From Acidobacteriota bacterium (GTDB lineage: Bacteria > Acidobacteriota > Blastocatellia > Pyrinomonadales > Pyrinomonadaceae): a DNA stretch of 46,463 nucleotides. The notes under the pieces were generated by a model. That model was not told the origin of the DNA and searched no databases. It saw only the letters and a program-made list of their open reading frames with translations. Of this stretch, positions 22,398 through 29,879 are shown piece after piece (position 1 is the stretch's first letter; each line of letters starts with the position of its first letter). Where the stretch lies: assembly GCA_003222895.1 (NCBI GenBank), contig QHXI01000087.1:1-46463 (forward strand). Reading direction: 5' to 3'. Made by a program: the position numbers and the translations under genes.

Positions 22398-22528
22398 GGC
22401 TCCGGTAGGAGCCAAATGTTTATAGATTCGTCTTAAGATTTAGATTACCAAGCTCCTTCAGGAGCGGAATAAAGTTGATCTTGTGCGGTCTGAATTTGCG
22501 ATACGACGATGTCTCTCCTAAAGGAGCT
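22398..22528. repeat. Cluster of three REP-like GGAGC hairpins
   Basis: Three short palindromes of one type lie between carB and the broken moaB-like gene: GGCTCC-GGTA-GGAGCC (22398-22413), GCTCC-TTCA-GGAGC (22452-22465) and CTCC-TAAA-GGAG (22515-22526). The first two are followed by similar AAT-containing tails. This resembles dispersed REP elements mobilised by RAYT-type transposases; none is in the window. Confidence 0.6.
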
Positions 22529-22638
22529 TATTAGGCTAGAGAGTACTTGAAACTATAAAATATTTCGCTGCTAGCAGAGCGAAGCATAATCCCTTCGCAG
22601 ATCAATCTCTCGAGCTGTGAATCGGGCGTCCACTCATC

Positions 22639-23033
22639 ATGTCCACTCAAATTCGTGCAATCATCATCACCGTCAGCGACGCCTGCGCAGCGCGCGAGCG
22701 TGAGGATGCGTCCGGCACAGCTCTGGTCGAGTTGCTTACTGAAGTGGGCGCTGCGATTGTTGCGAAGGTTGTCGTGAATGACGATCTCGAGCCGCTCGCG
22801 CACAAGCTGCGAGCCTATGCCGATCTAAAACATGTCAACCTGATCGTGACCACCGGCGGCACGGGTTTCGGTCACCGCGACAACACTCCCGAAGCAACCC
22901 TGCAAGCGATCGAACGCGAAGCGCCAGGTCTCGCCGAAGCGATGCGGATCGAAACTCCGAAAGCTTCGAAGTCATCAAGCCGGTCTTGAATCACGCGATC
23001 GATCTGCTCAGCGGCAAAACTCGGCATAACTAG
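22639..23033 (+). pseudogene. MoaB/MogA-type molybdopterin adenylyltransferase, broken by internal deletion
   Basis: The frame from ATG 22639 to TGA 22989 gives a normal MoaB/MogA N-terminal half: IITVSDACAAREREDASG and the TTGGTGFGHRDNTPEAT loop for molybdopterin binding, ending in APGLAEAMRIE. It then reads nonsense (TPKASKSSSRS). A family-like C-terminus, ESFEVIKPVLNHAIDLLSG, continues in another frame from 22959 to TAG 23031-23033. The region that should lie between, including the conserved SR..G..G.TL..NLPGSP block (about 35 residues), is absent. An out-of-frame deletion of roughly 100 bp explains this. A sequencing or assembly error is possible. Confidence 0.75.
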
Positions 23034-23070
23034 CATCGGAACCGTGAGCGATAGCGAGCGACTATGAATA

Positions 23071-23103
23071 AGCCACGGATGAACGCGGATTTTCGCAGAT
23101 AAG
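23071..23103 (+). repeat. Dispersed repeat, left of the TIR-STAND gene
   Basis: AGCCACGGATGAACGCGGAT followed by TTTCGCAGATAAG. A closely similar unit in the same orientation lies at 26149-26182, just beyond the TIR-STAND gene. Sequences of this type recur in noncoding DNA of many bacteria. Confidence 0.65.
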
Positions 23104-23231
23104 ACAAGGCACTACCCGACCGTCAGGGAGCGCTCCGCATTTTTCTTCCCACCCCAATTCGTCAGTGATAGACTTCGCCGCTGTGAAGACAGAATCGAAT
23201 CTGATTCTGATAACACCTTCACTTCCCTCAT

Positions 23232-26108
23232 ATGAATACGCCCACAGTCTTCATCAGTTACAGCCACAAAGACAAAGACCTGCTGGCTCCACTTGTAGCG
23301 CAATTAAAGACGCTCGAACAAACTGGGCTGCTCGAGGTTTGGGCGGACACACGTATCGATGCTGGGGACAAATGGTATCCAGAAATCGAGGAGGCGATGA
23401 AGCGAGCCGCCGTGGCGGTTTGTCTTGTCTCGGAATACTTCCTGTCGTCGGACTTCTGCACCAAACAAGAGGTGCCCTTCCTGTTGAAGCGTGAAGCTGA
23501 TGGCGGACTGTTGATTGTTCCGGTCCTGTTGAGCGAGTGTGTTTGGGAAGCGCATCGCTGGCTGAACGAGACTCAGATGTTACCTGGCGAAGGGCAATCA
23601 GTCCGAACCCATTATCCGAGCAATCCGGCCGCTGTTTTCTCGCGCGCCGCAAAGCGAATCTTCGATAAGCTCGACGATCCGAACTACAAGCCGGTTACGC
23701 CAGCACCGCAATGGCCGCCGCTTGCCAGTGACCGCGTCGATCGTATGCGGCTTCCTGAAACTGGTTCTGCGCTATTCGGCCGTGATGATGAATTGAAAAT
23801 GCTGGACGAGGCGTGGATATCACGCGCGCAGGATTCGCCGGTACGTGTTCTCGCGTTCACAGCGCATGGGGGCGTTGGCAAGTCAACGCTAGTCAACCAT
23901 TGGCTCGAAGAAATGATGCGCGATAACTATCGCGGAGCGACGAGTGTCTTCGGCTGGTCCTTCTTCAGTCAGGGTGTCAAGGATCAGACCTCGGCATCAG
24001 CGGACAGTTTCATTGACGCAGCACTGCGATTCTTCGGCGATACTGATCCAACCGCAGGCTCGCCGTGGGACAAGGGAGCGCGTCTGGCCGGTTTGATCGG
24101 AAAACAACGCGCGCTGCTCGTTCTTGACGGCATGGAGCCGCTGCAGTCTCCCTTCGAGTTCGAGCGAGGTAAAGTGCGCGACCCGGCACTTGAATCAATG
24201 CTGCGCGGACTGGCTCGGCATTCAGAAGGACTTTGCCTGATTACAACCCGTGAACCGTTACCTGATTTAGCGCAGAGACCTGGAGTAGTGACTCGCGACT
24301 TGGAACAGATCACACCACAAGCGGGCCGAGCGTTATTGCGCACAGCGCGAGTCATCGGCACCGATGAAGAACTGGAGGCTTTGGCCGAACGCTTCGGTCC
24401 TCACGCACTCGCCATATCTCTGCTGGGCGTTTACTTATACGAACAACGTGGCCACGGTATTGGTCCCGCGCGAGAACTTGAAAAACTTCCGGGAGATAAG
24501 CCAATCGATCAAGTGCTCGCGGGGTTCGAAGCGTGGCTAGGAGATAGCGCGGAATCCGAAGCTCTTGGCCTCCTTGGATTTTTTGATCGTCCTGCGGATG
24601 AGGGATGTCTCGGCGCCTTGCGCGCAGCACCGCCTGTTTTGGGACTGACCGATCAACTATCAGCACTAACTGAAGCTGATTGGAATCGCGTTTTAGATCG
24701 ATTACAGCGACTTCGTCTCATTCATTTGCCTCAGACAGAATCCGGCAAACAGTTTGTCGATGCGCATCCGTTAATACGAGAACACTTCGCGCAACTCTTG
24801 AAAGGCACCGATGCATGGCGCGAAGGTCATCGGCGGATCTACAAACACCTCTGCGAGACTACACCGGACAAAGAAGAGCCCACGCTTGAAGACCTCCAAC
24901 CTCTCTACCAAGCCGTGGCTCACGGCTGTCATGCGGGATTATACCAAGAGGTGCTCTACGACGTTTACTACACTCGAATTCTGCGCAAGGCGCAGCACTA
25001 TACATGGCGGAAACTCGGTGCGTACGGTTCTGATCTTGGTGCTTACACCAGCTTTTTTGAGAATCTCTGGACTCAACCTTCACCTGCGCTGACGGACGAA
25101 TGGCAGGCTTGGCTATTGAACGAAGCGGGTTACTGCCTACGAGCTTTGGGACGGCTAACTGAAGCGCTCGAATTGTTCCGCAGCGCTCTCGCATGGGCAA
25201 CGAGTCACGAAAAGTGGGAGGAAGCTGCAATCGGCACGACCAACCTGTGCGAGCTAGAGCTTACACTAGGCCTAGTGAAGGATGCCGTGCACGACGCCGA
25301 GAGAGCTGTGACCTGTAGCGATCGCATCCCCCTTGCTTTTCACCCGAGGACTACCCGAGCGCGTTACGCTGACGCGCTGCATCAAGCCGGTCGCCGGGCT
25401 GAGGCGAATATCAATTTCCGGAAAGCCGAGGAGATGCAGCAGGACACCGAATCCTATTCTCTGCTCTACTCTCTAAATGGTTTCCAGTATTGCGATCTCC
25501 TCCTCGCCGAACCCGAACGCGCGGCGTGGCAGCAAATATGGAATACGCAACGTAGACATCACCAGACAGAACTGGTCGATTCGAGCCGTCGCGTCTCTGA
25601 GCGCGCAACTCGGACGCTCGGCTGGGCAGATGCTAGCGCAATGGATATCCTCAGCGCTGCCCTCGACCATCTTACTCTGGGCCGTGCCGCACTCTATCAA
25701 GCTATTCTGGAAGAATCTGAACTGGAAAATCCAAATTCGCAAATCGAACATGCTGTAAACGGCATCCGCCAGGCTAACTCACAAGACGAGATTCCTAGCG
25801 CACTCCTCACCCGCGCGTGGCTTCGATTTCTCCAACAAGACTTTCACGGAGCGCAGGAAGATCTTAACGAAGCGTGGGAAATTGCGGAGCGCGGGCCGAT
25901 GAGATTATTCATGGCGGACATTCATCTCTATCGCGCGCGGTTGTTTCATGCGGTGAAGCCTTATCCTTGGAACAAGAATCCGGATGGGACAGAGCGTGGG
26001 CCGAAGGATGATCTGGATGCCGCCGAGAAACTAATTAATGATTGCGGCTATCATCGCCGAGACGAAGAACTCGCCGATGCAAAGCGCGCCATCTTAGGCA
26101 CGACCTAG
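23232..26108 (+). CDS. TIR-STAND-TPR protein, NLR-like defence candidate
   Basis: A 958-residue soluble protein with three parts. The N-terminal TIR domain (about 4-140) opens VFISYSHKDKD and carries W37/D39 (VWADTRIDAG) and E80 in LSSDFCTKQEVP, placed like the catalytic glutamate of NAD-cleaving TIRs. A STAND ATPase follows (about 178-560): Walker A GGVGKST 213-219, Walker B LLVLD 295-299, sensor TTR 338-340 and a GLPLA-type GPHALAISLLG 389-399. The C-terminal part (about 570-950) is TPR-like (YCLRALGRLTEALELFRSAL). Such proteins sense phage or stress signals and trigger NAD depletion. Related repeats flank the gene. The defence role is inference. Confidence 0.9.
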   Translation: MNTPTVFISYSHKDKDLLAPLVAQLKTLEQTGLLEVWADTRIDAGDKWYPEIEEAMKRAAVAVCLVSEYFLSSDFCTKQEVPFLLKREADGGLLIVPVLLSECVWEAHRWLNETQMLPGEGQSVRTHYPSNPAAVFSRAAKRIFDKLDDPNYKPVTPAPQWPPLASDRVDRMRLPETGSALFGRDDELKMLDEAWISRAQDSPVRVLAFTAHGGVGKSTLVNHWLEEMMRDNYRGATSVFGWSFFSQGVKDQTSASADSFIDAALRFFGDTDPTAGSPWDKGARLAGLIGKQRALLVLDGMEPLQSPFEFERGKVRDPALESMLRGLARHSEGLCLITTREPLPDLAQRPGVVTRDLEQITPQAGRALLRTARVIGTDEELEALAERFGPHALAISLLGVYLYEQRGHGIGPARELEKLPGDKPIDQVLAGFEAWLGDSAESEALGLLGFFDRPADEGCLGALRAAPPVLGLTDQLSALTEADWNRVLDRLQRLRLIHLPQTESGKQFVDAHPLIREHFAQLLKGTDAWREGHRRIYKHLCETTPDKEEPTLEDLQPLYQAVAHGCHAGLYQEVLYDVYYTRILRKAQHYTWRKLGAYGSDLGAYTSFFENLWTQPSPALTDEWQAWLLNEAGYCLRALGRLTEALELFRSALAWATSHEKWEEAAIGTTNLCELELTLGLVKDAVHDAERAVTCSDRIPLAFHPRTTRARYADALHQAGRRAEANINFRKAEEMQQDTESYSLLYSLNGFQYCDLLLAEPERAAWQQIWNTQRRHHQTELVDSSRRVSERATRTLGWADASAMDILSAALDHLTLGRAALYQAILEESELENPNSQIEHAVNGIRQANSQDEIPSALLTRAWLRFLQQDFHGAQEDLNEAWEIAERGPMRLFMADIHLYRARLFHAVKPYPWNKNPDGTERGPKDDLDAAEKLINDCGYHRRDEELADAKRAILGTT

Positions 26109-26148
26109 CGCGGAAGAGGCGGCGAAGAATTGGAAGTAAAGAAAGATC

Positions 26149-26182
26149 AGCCGCGGGATGAACGCAGACTTACGCAGATCAG
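26149..26182 (+). repeat. Dispersed repeat, right of the TIR-STAND gene
   Basis: AGCCGCGGGATGAACGCAGA then CTTACGCAGATCAG. It matches the unit at 23071-23103 with few substitutions and one indel, in the same orientation about 3.08 kb away. Confidence 0.6.
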
Positions 26183-26227
26183 TTTTGCGCTTGCCGCCGA
26201 CAGAGAGGCGGCTGTAATCTTCAAAAC

Positions 26228-26590
26228 ATGAGCGCATTCAAGGTCAACGTCATCGCTCGCAATCCCAAACGCGAAGAACTCAGCACCCAACCAATCCCCG
26301 CGTTGGTCGATACTGGATCTGAACTCACTTGGCTGCCGGGGAATATTTTGACAGCCGCCGGTATCACGCCCCGACGAAAGCGAATATTTGCCACGGCAAC
26401 CCAAGAGAAGGTTGAGCGTGAGGTGGGTTATGCCATCCTCAGCGCCGAAGGTTACGAGACAAATGATGAAGTAGTGTTTGCCGAACCAGGCGACCTTACT
26501 TTGTTGGGCGTACGAACGTTGGAAGGTTTCGGCGTCGCGGTCGACAACATCGCTCATCGCTTCGTAGCGACAACAACATTGGTTGCATAA
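26228..26590 (+). CDS. Retropepsin-like aspartic protease (clan AA)
   Basis: A 120-residue protein, the size of a single-lobe retropepsin that works as a homodimer. The catalytic motif is ALVDTGSELTWLP with D28-T29-G30. The second hydrophobic-hydrophobic-Gly motif is LTLLGVRTLEGFG near 95-107. There is no signal peptide or membrane helix, so it is probably cytoplasmic. It follows the TIR-STAND gene by 119 bp, with a repeat and a GCCGCC/GGCGGC hairpin (26193-26212) between. A functional link to that gene is unproven. Bacterial relatives are mostly uncharacterised. Confidence 0.8.
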   Translation: MSAFKVNVIARNPKREELSTQPIPALVDTGSELTWLPGNILTAAGITPRRKRIFATATQEKVEREVGYAILSAEGYETNDEVVFAEPGDLTLLGVRTLEGFGVAVDNIAHRFVATTTLVA

Positions 26591-26600
26591 TTACTCTTCA

Positions 26601-26630
26601 TTGACTTTGTTCTCACGCGGCACTTAATAT
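26601..26630 (+). promoter_or_regulatory. Promoter of nuoA
   Basis: TTGACT (26601-26606), an 18-base spacer and TAATAT (26625-26630) lie 27 bases before the nuoA ATG. Both boxes are close to consensus. Confidence 0.6.
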
Positions 26631-26657
26631 TCCGGCGTCACTGATTCGGCGAAATAA

Positions 26658-27086
26658 ATGAACAGCGCGATGCTCTTGCTAGACGCAACGACACAGACAG
26701 CGCATTCGATAGGCGGGCCATCGACGGCGTACTTGCCGGTGATGGTCTTCTTCGTTTTTGCGGTTGCCTTTCCGGTGTTGCCTCTGATCCTCGGCCGGTT
26801 CCTGCGGCCTTTGAAATATCAGAAAGATAAGATGCGGCCGTACGAGTGCGGCATCGATCCGGAGACCGGCGCGCACGATCGCTTTACGGTGCGCTACTAC
26901 ATCGTCGCGATGCTGTTTCTGATTTTCGACGTTGAGACTATCTTCCTCCTGCCCTGGGCGATCATTTTTATGGGCAAGGATTTCTCGTTCACGAAATTCG
27001 CGTTGATCGAGATGTTCGTCTTTATCGGCATTCTCGTTGTCGGTTATTACTACGCGTGGCGCAAAGGCGCCCTTGAATGGGCGTGA
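26658..27086 (+). CDS. nuoA: NADH-quinone oxidoreductase subunit A
   Basis: A 142-residue membrane subunit of complex I with three hydrophobic segments (about 26-48, 83-105 and 110-135). The conserved loop KMRPYECGIDPETGAHDRFT with its ECG cysteine, and the following RYYIVAMLFLIFDVETIFL, are diagnostic. The start is preceded by GAAATAA rather than a strong ribosome site. It should be coupled to nuoB, but a four-helix-bundle ORF and inverted heptamer arrays lie between. Confidence 0.95.
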   Translation: MNSAMLLLDATTQTAHSIGGPSTAYLPVMVFFVFAVAFPVLPLILGRFLRPLKYQKDKMRPYECGIDPETGAHDRFTVRYYIVAMLFLIFDVETIFLLPWAIIFMGKDFSFTKFALIEMFVFIGILVVGYYYAWRKGALEWA

Positions 27087-27090
27087 TGTG

Positions 27091-27111
27091 AGGGATGAGG
27101 GATGAGGGATG
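27091..27111 (+). repeat. Left heptamer array, three AGGGATG units
   Basis: Three tandem AGGGATG units begin 5 bases after the nuoA stop. They are the reverse complement of the CATCCCT array at 27486-27513, so the two can pair in the transcript as a stem about 20 bp long enclosing the ORF. Confidence 0.85.
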
Positions 27112-27528
27112 AGCAGCCGCCAGGATATGCGGAAGAGAACAAAGGATTTCGCATTGCGAATCGTTCGACTCTACGCAGCGCTGCCAAAGAACGCGATTGC
27201 GCAAGTTCTGGGTAAGCAAATCCTTCGCTCTGGGACGTCGGTCGGAGCGCAGTATCGAGAAGCTTGTCGCGCGAAATCAAACGCGGATTTCATAAGTAAG
27301 ATCGAAGGCGCGTTGCAGGAACTGGATGAAACGCTTTACTGGCTAGAGATGATTGCGGAATCTGGCGTAGTTGCGGCTTCCCGTCTCGATTCGCTACGGA
27401 AAGAAGCCGAAGAATTGATCGCGATGTTCGTAACAATAGTAAAGGGCGTGAAGGAAAAGACGAGGATGCTCAAACGTAAAGGAGTCATCCCTCATCCCTC
27501 CGCCCTCATCCCTAAAGAAGATGGCTGA
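27109..27528 (+). CDS. Four-helix-bundle protein (S23/IVP family) inserted between nuoA and nuoB
   Basis: Up to 139 residues. The core [55 protein letters not shown] and a last helix with AEELIAMF matches the S23/IVP four-helix-bundle family encoded in 23S rRNA intervening sequences and as free-standing genes (related to bAvd). The ATG at 27109 lies within the left heptamer array; ATG 27127 (MRKRTKD) is an equally possible start. The last 20 residues come from the right array and are not part of the fold. The stop overlaps nuoB by 8 bp. No reverse transcriptase is nearby. Function unknown. Confidence 0.85.
   Translation: MSSRQDMRKRTKDFALRIVRLYAALPKNAIAQVLGKQILRSGTSVGAQYREACRAKSNADFISKIEGALQELDETLYWLEMIAESGVVAASRLDSLRKEAEELIAMFVTIVKGVKEKTRMLKRKGVIPHPSALIPKEDG
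27486..27513 (+). repeat. Right heptamer array, four CATCCCT units
   Basis: Units CATCCCT, CATCCCT, CCGCCCT (variant) and CATCCCT end 7 bases before the nuoB ATG. They complement the left array at 27091-27111. Confidence 0.85.
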
Positions 27529-28156
27529 ACACGACCAAGGATTTGTCCTAACAACAGTTGATTCGATCACCAATTTCGTGCGGCAGAAAATTGCCGCGCC
27601 CATGATCGATTCAAAGCCGGTGCAGTTTGGCGTCAACTGGGCGCGCAAGTCCGCAATCTGGCCGATGACCTTCGGCTTGGCTTGCTGCGCGATCGAGATG
27701 ATGGCCACGGGCGCCAGCCGCTTCGACATCGATCGATTCGGCGCGGGCGTCTTTCGTCCGAGTCCTCGCCAGAGCGATCTCATCATCATCGCCGGCACCG
27801 TCACTCTGAAGATGGGCCCCGTCGTGCGGCGTGTCTTCGATCAGATGCCGGAGCCGAAGTGGGCGATTGCGATGGGCGCGTGCGCTTCGACCGGTGGGCC
27901 ATTCGATTCGTATTCAACGATGCAGGGTGTCGATCGAACGATTCCCGTCGATGTTTACATTCCCGGTTGTCCTCCGCGGCCGGAAGCTCTGCTCTACGGC
28001 TTGATGCGCTTGCAGGACATTATCATGCGCGAAGCACCCTCGGCTTACATCTTCGAATCGGATGGCACAGTGCACAGGCAGAGAAGTTTCGACAGCGATA
28101 ATGAAGTGCCCGCGATCGCCGCTAAATCAGAGCCTAAAGAAGAAGCTGCCGCGTAG
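27521..28156 (+). CDS. nuoB: NADH-quinone oxidoreductase subunit B
   Basis: A 211-residue complex I subunit that carries cluster N2, the last iron-sulfur centre before quinone. The ligands C55, C56, C121 and C150 are all present in [23 protein letters not shown] and [12 protein letters not shown]. The C-terminal 45 residues after QDII are a variable charged tail. The ribosome site falls in the end of the inserted four-helix ORF (AAAGAAG). nuoC does not follow, so the rest of complex I must be elsewhere. Confidence 0.96.
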   Translation: MAEHDQGFVLTTVDSITNFVRQKIAAPMIDSKPVQFGVNWARKSAIWPMTFGLACCAIEMMATGASRFDIDRFGAGVFRPSPRQSDLIIIAGTVTLKMGPVVRRVFDQMPEPKWAIAMGACASTGGPFDSYSTMQGVDRTIPVDVYIPGCPPRPEALLYGLMRLQDIIMREAPSAYIFESDGTVHRQRSFDSDNEVPAIAAKSEPKEEAAA

Positions 28157-28171
28157 GTACTGTCTCAGTTT

Positions 28172-28272
28172 GGCTTTGCGAGTCTTGGCGCCTTCGCGTC
28201 TTTACGTGAAATAATCCTTCCGCACAGCAGCGTTCACGCAGAGGCGCAAAGCCGCAAAGAAAAACCACAAAG
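28172..28272. repeat. Imperfect palindromic repeat after nuoB
   Basis: A CTTTGCG-rich arm (28173-28211, ending CGCGTCTTTACGTGAA) faces an inverted relative (28230-28272, GCGTTCACGCAGAGGCGCAA onward). It resembles GC-A repeats widespread between bacterial genes. No gene is seen from 28157 to 28383. Confidence 0.55.
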
Positions 28273-28383
28273 TAAGACGACTGCCGCTGCGTAGCAAAAG
28301 TTCCCTTCCCCGGGCTATCATAGTTCTCGATTAACTTTCCCTTACGAATTGAATTGTTAGCTCAATTTGGTGGAGGAGTCTTT

Positions 28384-29031
28384 ATGAAATTCGAAGCAGC
28401 AAAGAAAGTGATCATGTTTGCGTTGATGTCATTTGTGATTCCAATCAGCATTAGCGCTCAAACCCGGACCAAGCCGCGACTGCGCCGCACTCCGCCGCGC
28501 ACAACGGTCGTGCCGCAGATCGTGCCCGTCGGGACGAACTTGAAGGTTCGTTTGAACGACACGCTATCGAGCAAAGAGTCGCGCGCCGGCGATAAATTTA
28601 CCGCGATTGTGATCGATCCGATTCGTTTCAGTGAAGCAACGGTGCACGGTCATATCCGCTCGATCGTAAAGTCGGGAAAAGTGCAAGGCCGAACCACAAT
28701 GCACCTGGCGTTCGATTCGATCGATTTGACGGGCGACCCGCCGAAGCATGGAGTGATGCACGGCTACGTCACGCGCATTTATGCGAACAATGCGCGCACT
28801 GATGAAGAAGGCGGTGTGCAATCGGAAGGTCGCGGCAAACAAACTTTGAAACGTAGCGGCATCGGCGCAACTGCGGGCGCAATCATTGGCGGCATCGCCG
28901 GCGGCGGCAAAGGCGCAGCGATTGGTTTGATTCTCGGCGGCGCCGGCGGCGCTGGCTCAGTCGCGATCAACGGAAGCAAGGAATTGAAGATCGAATCCGG
29001 AACCGAGATGCTGGTGCATGTGACACGCTGA
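28384..29031 (+). CDS. Exported glycine-zipper protein of unknown function
   Basis: A 215-residue protein with a signal peptide (KKVIMFALMSFVIPISISAQ, cleavage after about 23) and a basic RTKPRLRRTPPR stretch. A beta domain follows (GTNLKVRLNDTLSSKES, AGDKFTAIVIDPI), similar to small barrel domains of envelope proteins. A glycine zipper near 160-195 (GATAGAIIGGIAGGGKGA) suggests membrane insertion or oligomerisation. A GGAGGAGT ribosome site fixes the ATG at 28384 over an upstream in-frame start at 28354. Function unknown. Confidence 0.8.
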   Translation: MKFEAAKKVIMFALMSFVIPISISAQTRTKPRLRRTPPRTTVVPQIVPVGTNLKVRLNDTLSSKESRAGDKFTAIVIDPIRFSEATVHGHIRSIVKSGKVQGRTTMHLAFDSIDLTGDPPKHGVMHGYVTRIYANNARTDEEGGVQSEGRGKQTLKRSGIGATAGAIIGGIAGGGKGAAIGLILGGAGGAGSVAINGSKELKIESGTEMLVHVTR

Positions 29032-29047
29032 ACCGATTGCCAGCTGG

Positions 29048-29190
29048 TGTGTCAGTACCCAGAGCGGTAACGACGGGATCATGACGCAACCTAATATTTA
29101 GGCGGGGTGGTTGATATCTTGAGATGTTCTCATTGGTAATGACCATACTCGCCAATTGATCCGGTCGCTACCGCTCGCGGTACTGACACA
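29048..29190. repeat. 143-bp element with 33-bp inverted ends
   Basis: TGTGTCAGTACC begins the left end (29048-29080). The right end (29158-29190) is its inverse with 29 of 33 positions matching. The 77-bp interior has no frame. The structure suggests a MITE- or REPIN-like element. It lies just before the terminator at 29190. Confidence 0.8.
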
Positions 29191-29216
29191 GGCGGCTTTG
29201 GCCGCCTTTTTTCTTT
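29190..29216 (+). terminator. Intrinsic terminator
   Basis: AGGCGGC-TTTG-GCCGCCT (29190-29207) is followed by TTTTTCTTT. It ends transcription from the glycine-zipper gene or from the repeat element, before the sigma factor gene. Confidence 0.9.
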
Positions 29217-29262
29217 GCTCACTCAACGGAAGAAAACTAAACTCACTTCCGTCTAATAACTG

Positions 29263-29865
29263 ATGCTCGAGCAAATTGTCGCGACCCATGAGCAGCCGCA
29301 AGTGAAGGAATCGATCGATTCACGAACGATCGCAGCTTGTCAGCGTGGCGATCGAAATGCGCTGCGGATGCTCTTTGATGAATACAAGGATCGTGTGTAT
29401 TCGATCGCGATCTATTCACTGGGCGGCGACAAAACCGCGGCGGCCGATGTGACCCAACAGGTATTTCTTAAACTGATGACGCGCATTCAGCAGTTCCGCG
29501 GCAATTCAGAGTTCGCGACCTGGCTCTATCGTTTGGTTGTGAACACTTGCCGCGACGAGCAGCGCAAGTTGAGACGATTCGTGCCGTTGGCTGATTCGTT
29601 CCTTTCGAACATGAAGTCTGAAACGTCGCCACGAACAAACTACGCGCGCAAAGAAATTTCAGATCGAGTGCAGGTCGCGATTGGCGAGTTAAAGCCCAAA
29701 CTGCGTTGGCCGATTCTGCTGAAGTACGTCGAGGGATTGTCTTACGAAGAGATCGGGGCGGTGCTCGGCTGTTCGAAAGGCACAGTCGCGTCGCGGCTCA
29801 ATCGTGGACACAAAGCGCTGAGCCGCAAGCTCAATGATCTGCGCGGCAACGTCACGTTTGATTAG
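29263..29865 (+). CDS. ECF-type RNA polymerase sigma factor
   Basis: A 200-residue sigma-70-family protein. Region 2 is visible as LFDEYKDRVYSIAIYSLGGD, DVTQQVFLKLM and GNSEFATWLYRLVVNTCRDE. Region 4 is KLRWPILLKYVEGLSYEEIG then CSKGTVASRLNRG, an HTH that reads the -35 element. Regions 1 and 3 are lacking, as expected for ECF factors. It is followed 14 bp later by an anti-sigma-type membrane protein, its probable inhibitor. The regulon is unknown. Confidence 0.93.
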   Translation: MLEQIVATHEQPQVKESIDSRTIAACQRGDRNALRMLFDEYKDRVYSIAIYSLGGDKTAAADVTQQVFLKLMTRIQQFRGNSEFATWLYRLVVNTCRDEQRKLRRFVPLADSFLSNMKSETSPRTNYARKEISDRVQVAIGELKPKLRWPILLKYVEGLSYEEIGAVLGCSKGTVASRLNRGHKALSRKLNDLRGNVTFD

Positions 29866-29879
29866 AATCGGAGTTCAAG

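Noticed and set aside
27091-27513. Heptamer arrays as a CRISPR or as part of a diversity-generating retroelement
   Set aside because: Units are 7 bp without spacers, and there are no cas genes, reverse transcriptase or template repeat, despite the bAvd-like fold of the ORF.
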